Assembly (NCBI GenBank): GCA_903905065.1
Contig: CAIVEW010000101.1
Span: forward strand, 44,353-108,352
Reading direction: 5' to 3'
Source of the DNA: an uncultured Bacteroidota bacterium
GTDB lineage: Bacteria > Bacteroidota > Bacteroidia > Chitinophagales > Chitinophagaceae
Length of the DNA stretch: 64,000 bases
Each line of letters begins with the position of its first letter. The first letter of the stretch is position 1. The translations under genes were made by a program, and so were the position numbers. Below the pieces are notes generated by a model, which did not search any database, had not been told where the DNA came from, and saw nothing but the letters and a program-made list of their open reading frames with translations. Below, piece by piece: positions 9,330 to 16,761 of the stretch.

Positions 9330-10517
9330 TTATTTTATTGCCACCTTTCCCGTCTTCGCAGTATCTGATTTTCCGTTTTCCGGAGCTGCGGGTGTTTTAC
9401 CGCCCTCTATATATAAGTCGCCCTGTGGCGCTTTCGGCGTAGCGGGGTGGGTACCCTTCAGTGATTTTACAAAACTAGCCAGCTCCTGTATTTGCTTGGG
9501 CGAAAAGTCATCTTTCCAGCTTTTCATTCCTTTGTCCTGCCATCCGTATTTTATCGACTTAAATACATCTTTAATATTACCGCCATGTAGCCAGTAGTCA
9601 TCGGTAAGGTTTGGGCCTACAACCCCGCCGCCATCGGCGAGGTGACAAGCAGCACAATTCTTAGAAAACAATTCCTTGCCTGCAGCAATTTCACCGGCAT
9701 CTGTAAGCATCACTACATTGCTTTCATCTACGTTGTTTGCTGAGGTAGCCAGGTAAGCGGCTTTATCTTCTTCTCCTTTTTGCATTTCAGCTGCATATTC
9801 TTCCTGCTGGCTGGGCCCGTCATGGGAGATGTGGTACCTGTAGAGATATATGCATGCTACCACAATAGTGAGGTAGAAACCGTATTTCCACCACGGTGGC
9901 AGGCTGTTATCAAGCTCCTGTATGCCATCATAATTGTGATCCAGGAGGATATCTTTTTCTTTTTCGATGGAAGCAGCCGCATTGAATTTATCCCAAAACC
10001 AGCTTTTCTTGATCGCAGCCTGCGCTTGCATCTTCGCCTGCAGCTCCGGTGTTTTCCTGATTGCCTTTATCAGTGAATTGATGTTCATCATCAATACAAA
10101 TATGATGAGGAGCTCCAGGAAAAGAAAACTGGTGAGCACGTAAAAATCTGTCTCCGCAATGCCGCCGAAATTGTGAGCTACCTCAGCTACTGGAGCTGTA
10201 GCTGCTTTTTCTGCTGCAAATGTATGGAACGCAGGCAAGGCCATTGCAAAGAACAATAGCACACTTTTAATAACATTGGACCCTCCGGCCCGTTCTGTCA
10301 ATGTCTTATCTCTTACAGCCAGGCTCAGTTGTTTCAAAACGCCTGCCAGCACTCCGATCACAAGTAACAATATCAGCATCAGGCTTACCAGGCTAATAAG
10401 TGTCATATTGTAGTTGGCGGCCTTGTCCTGCGGATTGGTTTCTGCTGCTATGCAAAATGCAGGGGAAATGATCAGCGCAATTGCAGTAAGGAGTTGTAAT
10501 TTCTTTTTGGCTTGCAT
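9330..10517 (-). CDS. ccoP: cbb3 cytochrome c oxidase subunit III (CcoP), mono-haem type
   Basis: 395 residues when started at the ATG at 10517, which opens a clear signal/membrane segment (MQAKKKLQLLTAIALII). A longer open frame to 10790 is not real: it runs through ccoQ in another frame. Hydrophobic segments lie at about 5-25, 40-60, 83-100, 126-145 and 211-227. One c-type haem motif, CAACH (C288, C291, H292), is visible, where proteobacterial CcoP has two; single-haem CcoP is usual in Bacteroidota. CcoP passes electrons from the donor cytochrome to the CcoO haem. A Pro/Lys-rich tail follows the cytochrome domain. Confidence 0.93.
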   Translation of the reverse strand: MQAKKKLQLLTAIALIISPAFCIAAETNPQDKAANYNMTLISLVSLMLILLLVIGVLAGVLKQLSLAVRDKTLTERAGGSNVIKSVLLFFAMALPAFHTFAAEKAATAPVAEVAHNFGGIAETDFYVLTSFLFLELLIIFVLMMNINSLIKAIRKTPELQAKMQAQAAIKKSWFWDKFNAAASIEKEKDILLDHNYDGIQELDNSLPPWWKYGFYLTIVVACIYLYRYHISHDGPSQQEEYAAEMQKGEEDKAAYLATSANNVDESNVVMLTDAGEIAAGKELFSKNCAACHLADGGGVVGPNLTDDYWLHGGNIKDVFKSIKYGWQDKGMKSWKDDFSPKQIQELASFVKSLKGTHPATPKAPQGDLYIEGGKTPAAPENGKSDTAKTGKVAIK

Positions 10518-10543
10518 GTTGTTCTGTTTGGTATGAATGAATA

Positions 10544-10714
10544 TTATTCGTTTTCCTCGGGAAAAGGAATGTGTTTCAAAGCGTCGATGTATTTTTTGTC
10601 TGCTTTCAGCGCCCATGTTGCCACTACAGTAAAGAACAGGAAGAACATGGCCAATGAAGTGAGCGGGTAAATCCCAACGCCCGTGATCGTTTCGAGATAA
10701 TGGATGAATTTCAT
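10544..10714 (-). CDS. ccoQ: CcoQ-like small subunit of cbb3 oxidase
   Basis: 56 residues. Starts at ATG 10714 (MKFIHYLETITGVGIYPL), has one membrane helix (about 13-33) and a charged tail with ADKKYIDALKHIPFPEE, the standard CcoQ/FixQ pattern with a C-terminal Pro/acidic end. It lies between ccoNO (11 bases upstream) and ccoP (26 bases downstream), as expected. CcoQ stabilises interaction of CcoP with the core complex. Confidence 0.88.
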   Translation of the reverse strand: MKFIHYLETITGVGIYPLTSLAMFFLFFTVVATWALKADKKYIDALKHIPFPEENE

Positions 10715-10725
10715 TTGCTATGATT

Positions 10726-12915
10726 TTATTTGGTTGAAGTCGTTTTCTGTTCCAGCTTAATGTCTGTGCCCACACGTTGTAAGTATGCAATGAGGGCTAC
10801 TATTTCCTTATTGCTTTTCACGGTGATTTTGTCCGTTGCAAGGTTGGCAGCAATACCGTCCGCTTGTTTCATAAGGTCTGCATTAGCTATCCGGTCGTAA
10901 CCAGCGGCATATGGAACACCCATTGTTATCATAGCCCTGATCTTAGCGCCGGTGATAGCCGTGTCCAGGTCATTCTTAAACAGCCAAGGATAGTTGGGCA
11001 TAATGGTGCCGGGCGAAATGCTTGAAGGCTCATACATGTGATTGAAGTGCCAGCTGTTGGGATACTTGCCTCCTATTCTCGCCAGATCGGGCCCGGTGCG
11101 CTTGCTGCCCCACTGGAATGGGTGATCATATACAAACTCACCTGCCTTGGAATATTCGCCGTAGCGTAACACTTCACTTCTGAAAGGCCTGATCATCTGG
11201 CTGTGACAGAGGTAACAACCTTCCCGAACATAGATGTCGCGTCCCTGCAATTCGAGTGGTGTATAAGGTTTTACGCTTGCTATTGTTGGTATGTTAGACT
11301 TTACCATAAACGTGGGGATCATTTCCACCATACCGCCTATTGCAACCAGTAAAAGGCTTAATACGAGCAACTGTATCGGGCGGCGTTCTATCCACCTGTG
11401 CCAATGTTGATTGCTGTGAGGTACATATACTTTTGTCAGCGGTGCTGCTTCAGCAGGTTCTTCATTCAGCGCATTGCCTGCCTTAACTGTTTTATACAGG
11501 TTGTAGCACATCATCAGTGCTCCTATGAGGAAGAGAACACCACCAACGCCGCGCATCGCATAGAAAGGTTGCATTTGCTTTACGGTGTCCAGGAACTGGT
11601 ATTTCAAAGTTCCCTCGGGAGTAAATTCTTTCCATGCAAGGCTCTGCATAAATCCAGCCCAATACATAGGCACTACATAGAACACGATACCAAGCGTACC
11701 TATCCAGAAGTGGCGGTTAGCAAGTTTTACAGAGTAGAGCTTCGTTCTGAATATTCTGGGTATCAGGTAATACAGGATGCCAAATGTCAGGAAACCATTC
11801 CAGCCCAGGGCGCCCACGTGAACGTGTGCTATCGTCCAGTCAGTAAAGTGGCTGATGGCGTTTACACTTTTCAGGCTTAGCATTGGGCCTTCAAATGTGG
11901 CCATACCATATGCGGTCACAGCAACAACCATAAACTTCAGAACCGGATCTTCTCTTACTTTATCCCATGCACCTCTTAAAGTAAGCAGGCCGTTGAGCAT
12001 ACCACCCCATGATGGTGCAATAAGCATGATCGAAAACACCGTGCCCAGCGATTGCGCCCACTCAGGTAACGCAGTATATAGAAGGTGGTGCGGACCCGCC
12101 CAGATATACAGGAATATCAGCGCCCAGAAGTGGATGATGGACAGGCGGTATGAATATACAGGACGGTTCGCAGCCTTGGGTAGAAAGTAATACATCAGGC
12201 CCAGGTAAGGGGTTGTAAGGAAAAAGGCCACGGCGTTGTGCCCGTACCACCACTGTACCAGCGCGTCCTGCACCCCTGCATACCAGGAGTACGATTTTAT
12301 CCAGCTATAAGGAAGCTCAACCGAGTTTACAATATGAAGCATTGCCACCGTTACAAATGTTGCTATGTAGAACCAGATAGCAACATAAAGGTGCCGTTCG
12401 CGGCGTTTAAGAATGGTGCCAAACATATTGATACCGAAGGTTACCCATACCAGCGCGATAAGAATGTCTATCGGCCATTCTAATTCGGCATATTCCTTTC
12501 CTGACGTAAAACCCGCCAAGAGAGTGATCGCAGCGAGTACAATTATCGACTGCCAGCCCCAAAAATGCAACTTGCTCAGCTTGTCGCTGAACATCCTTGC
12601 CTTGCACAACCTTTGCAGCGAATAATAAACACCCATGAAAATACCATTACCCACGAATGCAAATATGATAGCATTGGTATGCACCGGTCGTACCCGGCCA
12701 AAAGTAGTTGCGGCCATACCCATATTCAATACCGGGAATACCAATTGGAATGCAGCAAGCAACCCGGCAAGCATCCCCACTATGCCCCAAAACATAGTGG
12801 CATATGCAAACCATTTTACGATCTTGTTGTCATAAAAGAATTTGTCTGTTTGTAACGGCTCTGTTACGCCTGCCTGTCCGTTAGGCAGGTTTGATCCATC
12901 AAATGCTAAATTCAT
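10726..12915 (-). CDS. ccoNO: cbb3 cytochrome c oxidase fused subunits I and II (CcoN-CcoO)
   Basis: 729 residues. Residues ~25-475 are CcoN, the haem-copper oxidase core: conserved His in VHTNAI, WWYGHNAV, GPHHLLYT and AHVHVGALGWNG bind the haems and CuB. Residues ~510-729 are CcoO, with a membrane anchor near 515-535 and the haem c motif CYLCH at about 567-571 followed by SQMIRPF. The N-O fusion is a hallmark of Bacteroidota. The enzyme reduces O2 to water with high affinity and pumps protons. The N-terminus contains an unusual PNGQAG segment encoded by a palindrome (12869-12889). Confidence 0.97.
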   Translation of the reverse strand: MNLAFDGSNLPNGQAGVTEPLQTDKFFYDNKIVKWFAYATMFWGIVGMLAGLLAAFQLVFPVLNMGMAATTFGRVRPVHTNAIIFAFVGNGIFMGVYYSLQRLCKARMFSDKLSKLHFWGWQSIIVLAAITLLAGFTSGKEYAELEWPIDILIALVWVTFGINMFGTILKRRERHLYVAIWFYIATFVTVAMLHIVNSVELPYSWIKSYSWYAGVQDALVQWWYGHNAVAFFLTTPYLGLMYYFLPKAANRPVYSYRLSIIHFWALIFLYIWAGPHHLLYTALPEWAQSLGTVFSIMLIAPSWGGMLNGLLTLRGAWDKVREDPVLKFMVVAVTAYGMATFEGPMLSLKSVNAISHFTDWTIAHVHVGALGWNGFLTFGILYYLIPRIFRTKLYSVKLANRHFWIGTLGIVFYVVPMYWAGFMQSLAWKEFTPEGTLKYQFLDTVKQMQPFYAMRGVGGVLFLIGALMMCYNLYKTVKAGNALNEEPAEAAPLTKVYVPHSNQHWHRWIERRPIQLLVLSLLLVAIGGMVEMIPTFMVKSNIPTIASVKPYTPLELQGRDIYVREGCYLCHSQMIRPFRSEVLRYGEYSKAGEFVYDHPFQWGSKRTGPDLARIGGKYPNSWHFNHMYEPSSISPGTIMPNYPWLFKNDLDTAITGAKIRAMITMGVPYAAGYDRIANADLMKQADGIAANLATDKITVKSNKEIVALIAYLQRVGTDIKLEQKTTSTK
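12869..12889. repeat. Small palindrome inside the ccoN coding region
   Basis: CCTGCCT (12869-12875) and AGGCAGG (12883-12889) are perfect 7-bp arms around a 7-base loop. On the coding strand they read in frame as LPNGQAG near residue 10-16 of CcoNO. Such a peptide is not part of the oxidase fold, and it looks like a small dispersed palindromic element that landed in frame. No second copy was noticed in this window. Confidence 0.6.
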
Positions 12916-12935
12916 ATCAGTGTAGTTGGTGTTAA

Positions 12936-13091
12936 CTATTTTGTTTTTTGTATTTCGTCATCAAATAACATGCGCATCGCAGCTCCGTCCCTGTCTTCAT
13001 ATTGGTCGCTTTTAACGCTCCATAAAAAAGCGAAAAGGAAACCGCCCGCTACCAATATGCTTACTCCTACCAGGACAAAAAATGCGCTCAT
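12936..13091 (-). CDS. ccoS: CcoS, cbb3 oxidase maturation protein
   Basis: 51 residues. Starts at ATG 13091 (MSAFFVLVGVSILVAGGFLF), one membrane helix, then FAFLWSVKSDQYEDRDGAA, which is the diagnostic CcoS signature (W-x-V...G-Q/D-Y-D-D). CcoS is needed for insertion of haems and CuB into CcoN. It is the first gene after the cco promoter at 13114-13178 and ends 20 bases before ccoNO. Confidence 0.92.
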   Translation of the reverse strand: MSAFFVLVGVSILVAGGFLFAFLWSVKSDQYEDRDGAAMRMLFDDEIQKTK

Positions 13092-13113
13092 GATCTCTTC
13101 GTTAATTAATACA

Positions 13114-13178
13114 CAAAACTATTTCGGTTGAAAAATGATTTTCATGATCTTGCTCAAGGAGAAACATGATAATCGTCA
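13114..13178 (-). promoter_or_regulatory. Promoter with tandem Crp/Fnr-type operators, ccoS-NOQPGH operon
   Basis: The minus strand reads TAGTTTTG at 13114-13121, an exact TAnnTTTG -7 box, 22 bases before the ccoS ATG. Upstream are TGAT-CTTG-CTCA (13145-13156; one mismatch from TGAY-N4-RTCA; centre 33 bp from the box) and TGAT-AATC-GTCA (13167-13178; exact; centre 55 bp from the box). The latter lies inside an 8-bp-arm inverted repeat, 13162-13183. Spacing is identical to the other promoters of the cluster. Confidence 0.78.
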
Positions 13179-13184
13179 TGTTTT

Positions 13185-13439
13185 TTATTGTTCGTGGCTG
13201 TTATAGACACCTGGGTGGGTAGATGTACTGTGTTGCTTTGTTTTTACGAGTTCGTCCTCGTCAAATGGCCGGTAGCGTACTTCCTCTTTCCCCTCGTTTG
13301 TTTTTGCAAACCAAATGCAGTCAAACTTGGTCTCACAGTATTCATTAGTGTCAACGTCATAATGCTGGCCCCTGATGGTCATTTCCGGCCCTCCGGATAT
13401 CGTCTTCACCCTATCTCCCGCGATAAAATGCTTATTCAT
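13185..13439 (-). CDS. Small YodC/DUF2158-like protein
   Basis: 84 residues, soluble. The pattern GDRVKTISGGPEMTIRG, then C-x3-C-like spacing (EYCETKFDC) and IWF, resembles the YodC/DUF2158 family: small SH3-like proteins of unknown function with a G-D-V-V-x-L-K-S-G-G-P-x-M-T core. It sits alone between ccoI and ccoS and has its own promoter with tandem Crp/Fnr-type operators, so it is probably co-regulated with the oxidase. Its stop lies next to the distal operator of the cco promoter. No role can be assigned beyond that. Confidence 0.75.
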   Translation of the reverse strand: MNKHFIAGDRVKTISGGPEMTIRGQHYDVDTNEYCETKFDCIWFAKTNEGKEEVRYRPFDEDELVKTKQHSTSTHPGVYNSHEQ

Positions 13440-13456
13440 GAATTGTTTTTTTTTAA

Positions 13457-13521
13457 CAAAAATAGTTTCACCTAATTCAGCTTCAGTTGACTCCCGTCAT
13501 GGCTCAATGTGTTTCTCGTCA
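13457..13521 (-). promoter_or_regulatory. Promoter with tandem Crp/Fnr-type operators, YodC-like gene
   Basis: The minus strand has an exact -7 box TATTTTTG (13457-13464), 17 bases before the ATG at 13439. Operators: TGAC-TCCC-GTCA (13488-13499), exact, centre 33 bp upstream of the box; TGTT-TCTC-GTCA (13510-13521), one mismatch in the left half, centre 55 bp upstream. Confidence 0.72.
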
Positions 13522-13566
13522 GATTTATTGATTCGCTGAACAACCGCGGATGACGGCTCCTGGAGA

Positions 13567-16023
13567 CTATTCTGAAGCCCTCAATCTAAGGCCTGAACGC
13601 CAAGCTATAAGACTGCTGGCGCCACTGGTAATAATAACGATGCTAAGCGTGCTGCATGGCATCAATATTGCTGCAGAAACTGGTTTTAGCAGCCCTTGCA
13701 TTGCAAAGAATAACCCGATCACATTGTATACAATTGAAATAGCAAAGCTCGTCCTGATGACAAGTCTTGCCGACCTTGCCACCTTCAGAATGGAGGGCAG
13801 CGAACTTAATTTTTTCGCATCAAGTATGGCGTCGCAGGATGGCGTGAAATTATTTATGTCATCAGCCAGTGTCACGCCTACGTTACTTTGTTGCAACGCG
13901 CCCGCATCGTTGAGTCCGTCTCCTATCATCATTACGTGATTCCCGCTGCTCTGCTGTGTTTCTACATACTTCAGTTTATCCAGGGGCTTTTGCTCAAAAA
14001 GTAAACCACTTTTGTCACCAAAGGTTTTTTCCAGCAGAGAGCGTTGTTTATCGTTATCACCAGACAAAACGGATAATTGATAACGCTGGCCAAGCGAACC
14101 GATCATCTGCGGAACATCGTCCCTGAATACCGACTGAAGATGAAACGAACTCACTTTGTCGTTGATTCTAACGTACGTGGTCGCTTTTTCTTCCTTCGCT
14201 TTTTCCTTTGGCATTCCCACGTAGGCTGCGGAACCTACCAGTATCCGGGTGGTCTCTGCCAGTGCGTCCAATCCCTTGCCCTCCGTTTCTTTCCAGGCTG
14301 ATAACCGGACTGGTGTTCGGTCGCCTAGCCAGCGTGCAAGGCTCTTGCTATTAGGGTGTTTGCTTGATGAAACTACGGTGTACAGCAGGTCTTTTTCCCA
14401 ATCAGATAATTGGTGCCCCGAGCAAACGAAATTTTCGCTGGAGCCAGTGGTTATCGTACCGGTTTTGTCAAAAATGATCTCGTTAATTTTTCCGAGCTGT
14501 TCAATAACTGAAGGGTCGCGCAGGTACAGGCCGTTGTCACTGAGGATGCGCATGATGTTGCCATTTGTAAAGGTGGCCGATAGCAATAGTGCGCAAGGGC
14601 AGGCAACAATGAGCATGGCCGATACGCTATTAATTATCTTTGATGGATCAACATAGTACCAGTAGGCCGCAGTGATCAAAGCCAGCCCGAATAAAATAAA
14701 AGTGAAGTATTTGCTCAGGACGTGCACGGCACTCTCACGGTCATTTTTCTCCGCCTTATTTTTTGAAAATGCGTAGTGGTTCCACAAGGAGGTCAGGTAA
14801 CTTCCCGCTACAGGTTTCACGATCTGTATGGTCAATTGTTCTCCTTTTTGTTTGCCGCCCGCATATACTACCTCGCCAATTGCAACCTTCATTGGTTCGC
14901 TTTCTCCTGTTACAAAGCTGTAGTCGATGCACGCATTACCCTTTATCAAAACAGAGTCAGCAGGTATTATCTCATCGTTATGCAATTGTACTACGTCCTT
15001 TTCTTTAAGGTCCTGCAGTTTCTTGCTGGTAACTCCTTCTGCACTCACTACGTTCACAGCAAGTGGGAAATAAGATTTGTAGTCTCGTGTAAACGAAAGC
15101 GATTTATAGGTTCTTTCCTGCACGATACGCCCTACCAGCATGAAGAATACAATGCCGCTCATGCTGTCCAGGTAGCCGGCCCCGGTGTTCCCTGTAATTT
15201 CAACAATACTTCTTATGAACGTGATGATGATTGCCAGCGCTATGGGTGCATCTATATTCAGTGTCTTTTGTCTTATCCCTTTCCATGCCGTGACAAAAAA
15301 CTCTGATGCACTGTAAAAGAAGACGGGAAGGGCAAGGGCGAGGTTCAGGTATCTGAAGAGGTGGGCGTATTGTTCGTCAATACCCGTTTTATGAGACAGG
15401 TATTCAGGAAAGCTCATCATCATGATATTGCCAAAACAAAACCCGGCAACACCCAGCTTTAATATTCGCTGTTTATTGTAACTCTTTGTTTTTTTCTGGT
15501 CACTCTCTTTAAGGCTTATGTAGGGTTCGTAGCCAATGGTGGCAAGTAATTCGGTTATCTTCCTTATCGTGGTCGTTTTCCTGGAGAAGTATATCGTTAC
15601 TTCCTTGGTGCTGAAATTCAGCCGGCTCTCGCTGACGCCATTATTTAGCTTTCTCAAATGTTCCAGCAGCCACATGCAGGAACTGCAATGAACACCCGGA
15701 ATGTAAAAAGTCACAATGCTTCGGTCTCCATCAGTGAACTGGTATAATTGGTTGGCTATATCCTCATTATCCAGGTAGGCAAATTTGTCGTTCCTTAAAC
15801 CCTTTATCTGGGATAAGCCGGGGTGCGATTGCAAATTGTAGTAGTTGCAAAGCCCATTCTCATTAAGTATTTCGTACACCAGTTTGCATCCTTCGCAACA
15901 AAATACTTTGTCCTCTGAAGTTATGCTATTTGTAATGCACGGTAAACCGCAGTGATAACATACAATCTCTGTCAGGGTTTGCCGTTTGCTCACATTGACC
16001 GCTATTTCACTAACTGCCGGCAT
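13567..16023 (-). CDS. ccoI: CcoI-type copper-translocating P1B ATPase
   Basis: 818 residues. A Cys-rich N-terminal zinc-finger-like region (C22, C25, C29, C42, C43, C46) is followed by an HMA domain with GVHCSSC. The P-type ATPase core has the metal-transport motif CPC (ACPCALLLS), the phosphorylation site DKTGTIT and the hinge GDGLNDAGAL. This is the CcoI/FixI subtype, which exports Cu(I) for cbb3 oxidase assembly. Its ATG at 16023 lies 14 bases inside the end of the preceding hemerythrin-like gene, so the two are translationally coupled. Separated from the rest of the cluster by the YodC-like gene and two promoters. Confidence 0.95.
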   Translation of the reverse strand: MPAVSEIAVNVSKRQTLTEIVCYHCGLPCITNSITSEDKVFCCEGCKLVYEILNENGLCNYYNLQSHPGLSQIKGLRNDKFAYLDNEDIANQLYQFTDGDRSIVTFYIPGVHCSSCMWLLEHLRKLNNGVSESRLNFSTKEVTIYFSRKTTTIRKITELLATIGYEPYISLKESDQKKTKSYNKQRILKLGVAGFCFGNIMMMSFPEYLSHKTGIDEQYAHLFRYLNLALALPVFFYSASEFFVTAWKGIRQKTLNIDAPIALAIIITFIRSIVEITGNTGAGYLDSMSGIVFFMLVGRIVQERTYKSLSFTRDYKSYFPLAVNVVSAEGVTSKKLQDLKEKDVVQLHNDEIIPADSVLIKGNACIDYSFVTGESEPMKVAIGEVVYAGGKQKGEQLTIQIVKPVAGSYLTSLWNHYAFSKNKAEKNDRESAVHVLSKYFTFILFGLALITAAYWYYVDPSKIINSVSAMLIVACPCALLLSATFTNGNIMRILSDNGLYLRDPSVIEQLGKINEIIFDKTGTITTGSSENFVCSGHQLSDWEKDLLYTVVSSSKHPNSKSLARWLGDRTPVRLSAWKETEGKGLDALAETTRILVGSAAYVGMPKEKAKEEKATTYVRINDKVSSFHLQSVFRDDVPQMIGSLGQRYQLSVLSGDNDKQRSLLEKTFGDKSGLLFEQKPLDKLKYVETQQSSGNHVMMIGDGLNDAGALQQSNVGVTLADDINNFTPSCDAILDAKKLSSLPSILKVARSARLVIRTSFAISIVYNVIGLFFAMQGLLKPVSAAILMPCSTLSIVIITSGASSLIAWRSGLRLRASE

Positions 16024-16561
16024 TTATCTTTTTTTGTGCTTCGATAATTTTCGGAATGAGGTAGTGCTCCTCCAGGAAAAGGAGTTCTGTGAGCATATTT
16101 TCTATTAGTGCCATCTGGTTGCGCAGCACCCGATAAGTATCCGGGTATATCGTATCCGAATAGAGTGGCAAAGACACCATGTTTAGCTTGTTTATTATGT
16201 TTCTTAAGCTGGAGTGAGATACCTTCATTTCGATAAGCTGCATATCGTGATTTACTTTACAGCTTCCGGTGCACTCGCTGCAATTGTGATCGGCAACTAC
16301 TTTTTCCGCCAGTGATTTGATGTAAGGCAGGTAGATATCCCTTCGTGCTTTAAGGCAGTCAATGATCTCTGTTATTAGTTTATCGCATAGGGTCGTATAC
16401 TGAGATGTTGCCAATTGTGACTCAAGGCCTTCCAGTTTATGTACTTGTTTTTGTGCGCTTTCACATAACTTCTCGAGTGGATCATAGCATTCCAGGCCAA
16501 GCTTTTCCGCGCACAGGGATAACGCCATACCATTAAATTGTTCGTGTAAAATCCTACTCAT
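16010..16561 (-). CDS. Hemerythrin-like helical protein, first gene of the ccoI operon
   Basis: 183 residues from ATG 16561; a TTG 18 bases upstream also opens the frame, but the promoter box covers it (16577-16584). Predicted mostly helical. Scattered His/Glu motifs (HEQF near the start, HNCSECTGSCKVNH in the middle, LEEHYLIPKI at the end) resemble hemerythrin or YtfE/RIC-type di-iron proteins, with an extra C-x2-C-x3-C. I could not match all expected ligands, so iron binding is a guess. It overlaps ccoI by 14 bases and is driven by a tandem-operator promoter, which points to oxygen, nitric oxide or metal homeostasis. Could also be a purely structural four-helix protein. Confidence 0.6.
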   Translation of the reverse strand: MSRILHEQFNGMALSLCAEKLGLECYDPLEKLCESAQKQVHKLEGLESQLATSQYTTLCDKLITEIIDCLKARRDIYLPYIKSLAEKVVADHNCSECTGSCKVNHDMQLIEMKVSHSSLRNIINKLNMVSLPLYSDTIYPDTYRVLRNQMALIENMLTELLFLEEHYLIPKIIEAQKKINAGS

Positions 16562-16576
16562 GACATACTCTTTTGG

Positions 16577-16641
16577 CAAATGTATTTTGAGTTTGCCCGA
16601 AAAAAGATGATATAAAGTGGTAAAGGAACTGATTTAAATCA
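16577..16641 (-). promoter_or_regulatory. Promoter with Crp/Fnr-type operators, hemerythrin-like/ccoI operon
   Basis: The minus strand has an exact -7 box TACATTTG (16577-16584), 15 bases before ATG 16561. TGAT-TTAA-ATCA (16630-16641), a perfect palindrome identical to that at 6736-6747, is centred 55 bp upstream. At exactly 33 bp sits TGAT-ATAA-AGTG (16608-16619), with one intact half-site. Confidence 0.72.
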
Positions 16642-16656
16642 TATATATATATGATT
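16637..16656. repeat. Perfect 20-bp AT-rich palindrome
   Basis: AATCATATAT followed by its exact reverse complement. It overlaps the right half of the operator at 16630-16641 and could melt or form a cruciform upstream of the ccoI promoter. It may also simply be an AT microsatellite flanked by GATT. Confidence 0.5.
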
Positions 16657-16710
16657 GCCATGCGTGGATGGAGTATTCGTGATCATTCGGTATCTTATCG
16701 CCATTGGCAT

Positions 16711-16749
16711 AAAAAAAAGGGCTGTTCCTTTTGGAACAGCCCTTTTTTT
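16711..16749 (-). terminator. Intrinsic terminator, bidirectional
   Basis: GGGCTGTTCC (16719-16728) and GGAACAGCCC (16733-16742) form a perfect 10-bp stem with a TTTT loop, flanked by A8 (16711-16718) and T7 (16743-16749). It lies 12 bases past the stop of the minus-strand cysteine peptidase and would end that transcript. Confidence 0.93.
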
Positions 16750-16761
16750 GTTTCAAATTTC

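Noticed and set aside
10518..10790. N-terminal extension of the ccoP frame
   Set aside because: It runs through ccoQ in a different frame and lacks any oxidase character; ATG 10517 opens a proper signal segment.
13135..13145. ATGA-N3-TCAT near the cco promoter
   Set aside because: Wrong spacer length and no registration with the -7 box; the flanking sites explain the region better.
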